DNA of 50,580 nt from contig SLKI01000001.1 of the NCBI GenBank assembly GCA_007134695.1, positions 1 to 50,580 of the forward strand, in the 5' to 3' direction. The DNA is from Balneolaceae bacterium. GTDB lineage: Bacteria; Bacteroidota; Rhodothermia; Balneolales; Balneolaceae. The stretch's first letter is position 1. Each line of letters opens with the position of its first letter. The notes under the pieces were generated by a model that was not told where the DNA came from, made no database searches, and saw nothing but the letters and a program-made list of their open reading frames with translations. The translations under genes were made by a program, and so were the position numbers. This document shows, piece by piece, positions 45,189 to 50,580 of this stretch.

Positions 45189-45788
45189 TCAGCTATCAGC
45201 TTTCAGCTTACTCATATACTTCACCACGTACTTCCCAAAGATGTCGAACTCCAGGTTGACACGCCCGCCCACCTTGCGGCTCTCGAAGATCGTGTTTTCC
45301 CAGGTGTAGGGAATAATGGCAATGGTGAACTTCTCCGGGCTGTCTTTGGCAATCGTCATGCTCACCCCGTCGACGGCGATACTGCCGCGGCCCACCACAT
45401 AAGGCTCGTACTCAGCGGGATATCCGACAGTTATCAAACGATCGGCGCCGTCGGCCGTAATGTTTTCGATCGTTCCGACCGTATCCACATGGCCCTGTAC
45501 AAAGTGGCCTTCGATCGCCTGGTCGGCCCTCAAAGAGCGCTCCAGGTTGACCGGATCTCCCTCACGAAGATCGCCAAATGTGGTTTTCCGAAGGGTCTCT
45601 TCGACACTCTGAAAGGAAAACGTCTTGTCGTTCTGTCCGGTTACGGTCATGCAGGCGCCGTTTACACTGATGCTTTCGTCGACACGTGTTTGGCCGGCAA
45701 ATGAGCACTCAATATGGAACTCCCTGCCTCCCTGAAATGATTCTGCTTTTTTGACCGTCCCTACTTCTGTAACTATACCTGTAAACAT
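45189..45788 (-). CDS. ribE: riboflavin synthase
   Basis: 199 residues from ATG 45788, starting with the invariant MFTGIVTEVGTV. Two lumazine-binding barrels are visible (SVNGACMTVTGQ in the first, AVDGVSMTIAKDS in the second), with GHFVQGHVDTVGT between. It dismutates two lumazines to riboflavin. It follows ribD by five bases. The native end should be near FDIFGKYVVKYM; the final SKLKADS and stop come from the repeat that also ends the TPR lipoprotein at 314. Confidence 0.96.
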   Translation of the reverse strand: MFTGIVTEVGTVKKAESFQGGREFHIECSFAGQTRVDESISVNGACMTVTGQNDKTFSFQSVEETLRKTTFGDLREGDPVNLERSLRADQAIEGHFVQGHVDTVGTIENITADGADRLITVGYPAEYEPYVVGRGSIAVDGVSMTIAKDSPEKFTIAIIPYTWENTIFESRKVGGRVNLEFDIFGKYVVKYMSKLKADS

Positions 45789-45793
45789 CGATG

Positions 45794-46912
45794 TTATAGA
45801 TCTGCGGTTAAAAGTAAATCTTCTCCCGAACGGGACCATTCCCAGTTTCGAAAACCAATAATTTCTTCCATTCGATCGATCCCCAGTCCGAGAACCGAGC
45901 GGGTTCCCCCGCCGAGCAGCTTGGGAGCGATAAACAGCTCCAGCCGATCGACAACTCCGGCTTTCAGCATCGCCGTTGAAAGCGCTTGCCCTCCTTCTAC
46001 CAGAATCGATTGAATCCCCTCGCCGCCCACTATCTGAACCGCCGATTTCAGGTCGGTGTGTTCACCTCTCTTCTCCGCTATCAAAACCTTGCCCCGAAAG
46101 TAGTCGGGCTGCATCAGTTTGAGCATCGGGTCGTGTTCGCTCTTGGCCTTTTCGCTATTCCAGGTGACCACCATCGTCTTCTCCTCATAGGAATCGGATA
46201 GCAGGTTCAGCGATTTGGGCAGTGTCAACGGGCCGTCGATCACAACTCTCCAGGGCTGACGTCCCTCCACATGACGCACTGTCAAAGAGGGGTTATCCTG
46301 CTCAGCGGTATTTCGCCCCACCATCACCGCATCATACTCCGATCGCCACCGATGAACCCGTTCTCGAGACTTTTTACCAGTGATCCACTTGGAATTGCCG
46401 TCTGGTGCGGCAATATAGCCGTCGGCCGTCTGGGCGATTTTCAGGCAAACGTAAGGACGACCGAACTCCAAAGAGTGCAGATAAAATCTGTTCAGCACCC
46501 GCGCTTCCTCCCCGAGCAGTCCGCATTCCACCTCAATCTGCTTCTCTTTAAGCCGTTCCAGCCCCTTCCCTCCCACATCCGGGTTGGGATCCTTCATCGC
46601 TGCCACCACCCGCCGAATCGGCAGATCAGCCAGCATATCGGCACAGGGAGGCGTTTTGCCGTGATGGCTGCAGGGCTCCAGAGTAACGTAGACCGTTGCC
46701 CCATTCAGCTTTGTCTTATCCTCGACAGATTGTACAGCGTTCACTTCGGCGTGTTCTTTGCCATACCGCTCGTGATACCCCTCACCAATGATATCTCCTT
46801 CATCGGAAACAATTACACATCCGACCATCGGATTGGGAGAGACATAACCCCGGCCCTTACGAGCCAGAGCCAGGGCCCGCTGCATCCAGATACTATCTTG
46901 CTTACCGGACAC
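45794..46912 (-). CDS. ribD: bifunctional riboflavin deaminase/reductase RibD
   Basis: A 372-residue enzyme. The N-terminal deaminase domain has zinc ligands His54 and Glu56 (HAEVNAV) plus Cys81 and Cys90 (PCSHHGKTPPC). The C-terminal reductase domain (about 150-372) includes CLKIAQTADGYIA, KWITGKKSRERVHRWRSEYD, VGRNTAEQDNPSLTVR and LVEGGQALSTAML. It catalyses two successive steps of riboflavin synthesis. The apparent start is GTG at 46912, inside the ppiD 3' end (11-base overlap). An ATG at 46885 is an alternative. Confidence 0.95.
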   Translation of the reverse strand: MSGKQDSIWMQRALALARKGRGYVSPNPMVGCVIVSDEGDIIGEGYHERYGKEHAEVNAVQSVEDKTKLNGATVYVTLEPCSHHGKTPPCADMLADLPIRRVVAAMKDPNPDVGGKGLERLKEKQIEVECGLLGEEARVLNRFYLHSLEFGRPYVCLKIAQTADGYIAAPDGNSKWITGKKSRERVHRWRSEYDAVMVGRNTAEQDNPSLTVRHVEGRQPWRVVIDGPLTLPKSLNLLSDSYEEKTMVVTWNSEKAKSEHDPMLKLMQPDYFRGKVLIAEKRGEHTDLKSAVQIVGGEGIQSILVEGGQALSTAMLKAGVVDRLELFIAPKLLGGGTRSVLGLGIDRMEEIIGFRNWEWSRSGEDLLLTADL

Positions 46913-48677
46913 CCAGCCGGTGACGGTTATCGCGAATTTCTGCTCTCTCTTTCAGTCGATCGATCCAGACATTACTGAACATCGAGTATTTTCGCTGCTC
47001 AAGCTGCATCTGAATTCTTTCCCGATCCTCGCGCGTCATCTGGCTCGGGTCTGCCATCGACAGGTCGTCGACCTGGAGAACAAAAGCAGCGCTGTTCCCC
47101 CCAATTACACCAGAAGTTTCACCTGCGTCCAGGCCAAAGATGGCTCCGATTACACCCGGTTCACGGCCTGCTCCCGGAATTGTTGTTCCGCCGTATCGGA
47201 TGTTGTTTCCGACCTGCACTTCCAGTCCAAGATTTTCAGCCAGTTCTTCGAGAGAACCGTTCCGCTGCCAAGTCTCTCTCACCCGGTCTACGGCCGCTTC
47301 CCGTCTGAACTGGTTGCGAAGTGTATTTTCGATCTGGTTCCGAACTTCAGAAATCGGACGAGGCCCGGCACTGACGACTTCGGTCAGGTGGGCAACCACA
47401 AATATATCGCTCAATTCAATCGGCTCGGAAATTCGGCCTCGTCTCAATCGTTCCAACTCGCTGACCAATACTCTGGCTTCACCGATTTGAGGAACAACCG
47501 GAGTACCCTTGGTTGCAGTTGCGGTCCGGATCTCATAACCCGCACGGTCCGCTTCTGTTTGGAAACCGTCTTCTCGTGCAAAATAGCTGAATTCATCAGC
47601 TTCGTCGGCAACACGATCGATTGTAGCGATCGGATCTGCTTCCACCCGGTAAGCGAATACGGCAAACTTGATCTCGCCATTTCGCTCGTCAATCTTTTTG
47701 AAGATGTGAGGGGCACCGTCGATCATGTGCACGTTGCTCACCTCACCGACCGCCAATTCCCGAACCGGCTGATAATCCTCCCGAATATCGTCGGCCGCTA
47801 CATAGGTGTCGCGGAACGTTGTAACGGACTGATACTGCTGCAAAAAATCCTCGTAGTTCTCAGTTTCAGCAAAGAGATCTCTAAGGTTTTCCACTTCCTG
47901 GCGGGTTCTTAGTGTATCCTCTGCTGTCGGAGTTTTGTCAAATGCCACATACTGAAACCGGTAGGTTTCTTCGCGGTGGAATCGATCCCGGTTTCTGTCG
48001 TAATAATCCCGGATATCCTGTTCGGTTACCTCGATTTCATCATCGGCCACCGCACTGTAGGGGAATCGGACATAACGAACATCGGCATAACTGTTCTCTT
48101 TCACGTAAGCCTGTTCGATTTCGCTGCTTGTTACCCGAAGTCCCGAAGTCAAAAAGTTGGAGAGTTTCTGCTGCTGACGATTCTGTCTCAGCTGCTGCTC
48201 GATCATCATCCAGATTTCACGATTTTCCGGAGCTTCGATAGCCGCCCGAAGTGCAATCCGGTCAATCTGCCCATTTTCATCGGCAAACTGTTGCCGGATA
48301 AACGGATCAGGATTCTCACCCAGAATCATGTTGGCTACCTCTTCATCCGAGACAGTAATTCCAAGCCTCTCCATCTGCTGCTTCATCAGCCGTTCGGCAA
48401 TCAGATCTTCCCAGGCCTGATCTTCGAGATTCTCTCTCATATTTGCCGACAGGGGTTCGGAAGTCTGCTCATTATACTGGTTGATATAGTAGCTCACTCT
48501 ATTGTTATACTCTTCCAGGGAAATCTCATCTCCATTAACTCTCCCCAGATAACCCGGTCCGGTGGCTACTGCATCGAATACCTGTGTATCCTGTAACACC
48601 CACAGCACACCGAACGAGAAAATCAGCACCCACAGTACAATCGGGGTACTGTTTCTCATTTTTGCCATTGCTCCCAT
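46902..48677 (-). CDS. PpiD/SurA-like periplasmic chaperone (peptidylprolyl isomerase family)
   Basis: A 591-residue protein. An N-terminal membrane anchor (about 12-29, IVLWVLIFSFGVLWVLQD) precedes a SurA_N-type chaperone region (about 40-225: GRVNGDEISLEEYNNRVSYY, ERLMKQQMERLGITVSDEEV). Parvulin-like and linker parts follow, with no perfectly conserved isomerase site. The layout is that of PpiD, which sits at the Sec translocon exit and assists newly exported proteins. Three possible ATG codons lie within seven codons and the first is used. Its end overlaps ribD. Confidence 0.87.
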   Translation of the reverse strand: MGAMAKMRNSTPIVLWVLIFSFGVLWVLQDTQVFDAVATGPGYLGRVNGDEISLEEYNNRVSYYINQYNEQTSEPLSANMRENLEDQAWEDLIAERLMKQQMERLGITVSDEEVANMILGENPDPFIRQQFADENGQIDRIALRAAIEAPENREIWMMIEQQLRQNRQQQKLSNFLTSGLRVTSSEIEQAYVKENSYADVRYVRFPYSAVADDEIEVTEQDIRDYYDRNRDRFHREETYRFQYVAFDKTPTAEDTLRTRQEVENLRDLFAETENYEDFLQQYQSVTTFRDTYVAADDIREDYQPVRELAVGEVSNVHMIDGAPHIFKKIDERNGEIKFAVFAYRVEADPIATIDRVADEADEFSYFAREDGFQTEADRAGYEIRTATATKGTPVVPQIGEARVLVSELERLRRGRISEPIELSDIFVVAHLTEVVSAGPRPISEVRNQIENTLRNQFRREAAVDRVRETWQRNGSLEELAENLGLEVQVGNNIRYGGTTIPGAGREPGVIGAIFGLDAGETSGVIGGNSAAFVLQVDDLSMADPSQMTREDRERIQMQLEQRKYSMFSNVWIDRLKERAEIRDNRHRLGVR

Positions 48678-48866
48678 AATACGTCTAAAAGTCTTTGTTC
48701 ATTATTCAATTTACGGCAGATACGTAGCCTGTTAATATACGGTGAGATGCCACGAAGAGCAACGAACCACTGTTCAAAAGCTCTCATCCCTCATTTAAAG
48801 CCAGATTCGGCATCGCACATAAAACGTATATAATATTAACGGATTGAAGGGAGATTTCTTTTTCAA
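48678..48866. other. intergenic region mlaD to ppiD
   Basis: About 190 bases upstream of ppiD on the minus strand and downstream of mlaD. No terminator hairpin or gene is recognised. Confidence 0.4.
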
Positions 48867-49790
48867 TCAGAAGATCTCTATCAACCTCATGTGACGCAGG
48901 TATCTGCCAGGATTTTCATTGATCTGCTCGATCAGATTTCTCAGTTCAACCGTCAAACTGTCCACATTCTGATAGAGCGAAGGGTCGTTCATCATCCGGC
49001 CAACCGACCCTTCACCCTCATTGATCTTCATCAGTAGCTCATCCAGACGGCCGGCCGTCTGGTCAAATTGCCGGGTCAGGTTTTCAAAATCGGCCATCGA
49101 CCGTTCGATACTCGCCATCGTGCTATCGATGCGAGGCCGATTGGAGGCCGCCAGCGTATCGAGCTGGGCCATCACCCGATTTGCCGAACTGATCGTCTCT
49201 TCCAGCTCCTGTTGCCGGTTTTCCAGCATTTCGGAAACCGAACGGCTCGTCGTCTCAATATGCCCGATCGATCGCCCGATCGACTCGCGATTTTCCGGAT
49301 TGAACGTTTCGTTCAGCTGGACCAGAAATCGATTGAGCTCGGCAATAGACTCCGAAAGCTCCTCCCCAAGCTCTTCACCCCTTCGTTCCAGCGATTCGGT
49401 GATCGTCTCTACATATGTGCCGCGAATTTCACCGCCATGTTCCACTGCACGGCTGGAGCTGCCGGGCTCAATGACAATCGCCTTTCCATCGATAATTCCA
49501 AGCGATGTTAGAAGAGCCTGTGAATCTTCCGGTATTTCGATCCCCCGTTCAATATTCATGTTCACTCGTACAGTTCGGTCCGCATCAAGCCGGATCTGCC
49601 GGACTGTACCGATCTGAACCCCTTTCATATAGACCATACTCCCGGAAGCGATTCCGTCAACACGGTCGAATGTGACCACAACTTCTTGCGTCTGCCGAAA
49701 AAGCGGCATGTCGCTCATGTAGCGAAAACCGATCCAGCCTGCAATAACAGCCAGAATGACGGTTAGTCCCACTTTCAATTCGTTACTCAT
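48867..49790 (-). CDS. MlaD/MCE-domain lipid-transport protein
   Basis: A 307-residue protein. One N-terminal helix (about 7-23, VGLTVILAVIAGWIGFRY) precedes an MCE domain (about 35-115: VVVTFDRVDGIASGSMVYMK, VQIGTVRQIRLDADRTVRV). A long helical tail follows, with repeated heptads (SISELNRFLVQLNE-like and LTRQFDQTAGRLDELLMKIN) and the VGRMMNDPSLYQNVDSL ending typical of MCE proteins. It binds phospholipid in the Mla-type pathway that moves lipid between membranes. It is 28 bases downstream of the ATPase gene. Confidence 0.9.
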   Translation of the reverse strand: MSNELKVGLTVILAVIAGWIGFRYMSDMPLFRQTQEVVVTFDRVDGIASGSMVYMKGVQIGTVRQIRLDADRTVRVNMNIERGIEIPEDSQALLTSLGIIDGKAIVIEPGSSSRAVEHGGEIRGTYVETITESLERRGEELGEELSESIAELNRFLVQLNETFNPENRESIGRSIGHIETTSRSVSEMLENRQQELEETISSANRVMAQLDTLAASNRPRIDSTMASIERSMADFENLTRQFDQTAGRLDELLMKINEGEGSVGRMMNDPSLYQNVDSLTVELRNLIEQINENPGRYLRHMRLIEIF

Positions 49791-49818
49791 TGCTGATTGT
49801 CGCTTTGTACATTACGGT

Positions 49819-50580
49819 TTAGGTGCGCGATTTGATGTCAAGTATCTCTTCGGAGCGGATCTGATATTCGCTGGCTGTAATAAATCGAATCAGATCTTCG
49901 TGACTGCTGCTTCTCATCTCCACAAGGCTCCCGTACCAACTTAATTTCGCCTTATCTAAAAAAGCAACTTTATCGGCCACGTTTAGTACGCTATGCATGT
50001 CGTGCGTAACAACGACCGATGTGATATTTAAAACATCCGACATCTCGATAATCAACTTGTTGATCTCGTCGGAAGTTTGAGGGTCCAGCCCGGAGGTCGG
50101 TTCGTCATACATCAGATAATCCGGCTTCAAAATCATTGCCCGGGCGATCGCCACACGTTTTCTCATCCCTCCGGAGAGCTCGGCGGTATCCTTCTCTATC
50201 GCCTCTTTCAAACCTACCAGTTCGAGCACTTCCTCCACGTTTCGGCGGATTTCGGACTCACTCTGCGATGTAAAATAGCGGAGCGGAAAGGCGACGTTTT
50301 CGAATGTGTTGATGGAGTCAAATAGCGCCGATCCCTGGAAGAGTACTCCGAACCGCTGCCTCATCTTGCGAAGTTTCACATAGTCGAGCTTGTGAATATT
50401 CTCTCCGTCGACTATCACTTCGCCTGTGTCCGGGTAGAGGAGAGCGTTGATATGTTTCATCAGCACCGACTTGCCGCACCCCGACCGGCCGATGATCGCC
50501 AGCGTCTCTCCATCCTCGATCGTCAGGGAGACATCCTCCCAGACAAGGAGTTTGCCGAAGCTTTTTTTCAGATTTCTGAT
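49819..50580 (-). CDS. MlaF-like ABC transporter ATPase (5' end beyond the window)
   Basis: The reading frame continues to the right window edge, so the N-terminus is missing. Visible parts are IRNLKKSFGKLLVWEDVSLT, Walker A GRSGCGKSVLMKH (about 50470-50508), the Q-loop LFQGSALFDS, signature AELSGGMRKRVAIARA, Walker B DYLMYDEPTSGLDP and the H-loop VVVTHDMHS. It powers the MCE/Mla lipid transporter whose substrate-binding subunit follows. The permease (mlaE) gene presumably lies upstream, outside the window. Confidence 0.93.
   Translation of the reverse strand: MRNLKKSFGKLLVWEDVSLTIEDGETLAIIGRSGCGKSVLMKHINALLYPDTGEVIVDGENIHKLDYVKLRKMRQRFGVLFQGSALFDSINTFENVAFPLRYFTSQSESEIRRNVEEVLELVGLKEAIEKDTAELSGGMRKRVAIARAMILKPDYLMYDEPTSGLDPQTSDEINKLIIEMSDVLNITSVVVTHDMHSVLNVADKVAFLDKAKLSWYGSLVEMRSSSHEDLIRFITASEYQIRSEEILDIKSRT

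Larger units (their letters stand above)
43570..45209. mobile_element. repeat-bounded accessory island with a toxin-antitoxin pair
   Basis: The segment lies between the convergent 3' ends of lptD and ribE. Outer inverted repeats are AAGCTCAAAGCTGATAGCTG (from 43576, extending to 43599) against 45186-45209 (23 of 24 match). Inner inverted repeats are 43775-43820 against 45125-45170 (45 of 46 match). Inside are a TA pair, a micro-ORF, and a third copy of the GTCGTTTGATTTGCCGGGCC block. No transposase or recombinase is encoded, so any mobility would need to be supplied in trans. An internally deleted relative is at 1-335. Confidence 0.6.

Noticed and set aside
43570-45209. Integron-like cassette with attC sites
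   Set aside because: TA pairs and repeats raised this idea, but I see no consistent GTTRRRY / RYYYAAC core pairs and no integrase.

Overview
The window looks like chromosome from a Bacteroidota-type, probably marine or halophilic bacterium, most likely Balneolota/Rhodothermota. That placement is inference. It rests on a carboxypeptidase-regulatory-domain TonB receptor, a Bacteroidota-type LptD, a shortened CarB, TamA/TamB, an NhaC antiporter, and promoter-like elements resembling the Bacteroidota TTTG / TAnnTTTG consensus. It is mostly housekeeping DNA with one small accessory island. I saw no phage, insertion sequence with a transposase, rRNA or CRISPR array.

Layout. 1-335: mosaic repeat with the start of a ParE-like toxin running off the left edge. 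314-1288: TPR lipoprotein. 1529-4337: promoter, TPP riboswitch and a predicted thiamine TonB receptor. 4347-7883 (minus strand): a four-gene oxidative-stress operon, eanA-eanB-(membrane PH-like protein)-msrA. The first two genes look like the direct-sulfuration (anaerobic-type) ergothioneine pathway. 8148-10162: outer-membrane barrel, tRNA-Leu, and a membrane matrixin with a coiled-coil insertion. 10200-17497 (minus): tamA-tamB-SDR. 17779-18986: copper delivery pair SCO/PCuAC. 19156-19602: Hsp20. 20146-24568: secreted beta-propeller, Reeler/CXXCH protein, paired Fluc channels, NhaC. 24569-24954: remnants of two lipoprotein genes. 25043-29264: carAB with a leader ORF and terminator. 29361-32278 (minus): response regulator, HEAT membrane protein and processive GT2 operon. 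32595-35993: ddl, nadK, mdh. 36171-38760 (minus): flippase, aroQ, HIT protein. 38939-43566: tRNA-Lys, ftsB/divIC, ROK kinase, lptD. 43570-45209: repeat-bounded island with a toxin-antitoxin pair and a conserved micro-ORF. 45189-48677 (minus): ribE, ribD, ppiD. 48867-50580 (minus): mlaD and mlaF (partial).

Themes. Envelope biogenesis dominates (TamA/B, LptD, PpiD, Mla, flippase, Ddl, FtsB). The most interesting items are the ergothioneine/msrA operon, and the repeat island between the 3' ends of lptD and ribE, which has an internally deleted relative at the left edge. The repeat supplies the last codons and the stop (KLKADS) of two unrelated genes. One piece of it carries a micro-ORF whose two copies differ mostly at synonymous sites. 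Many gene junctions also carry short degenerate tandem repeats, each with its own unit.
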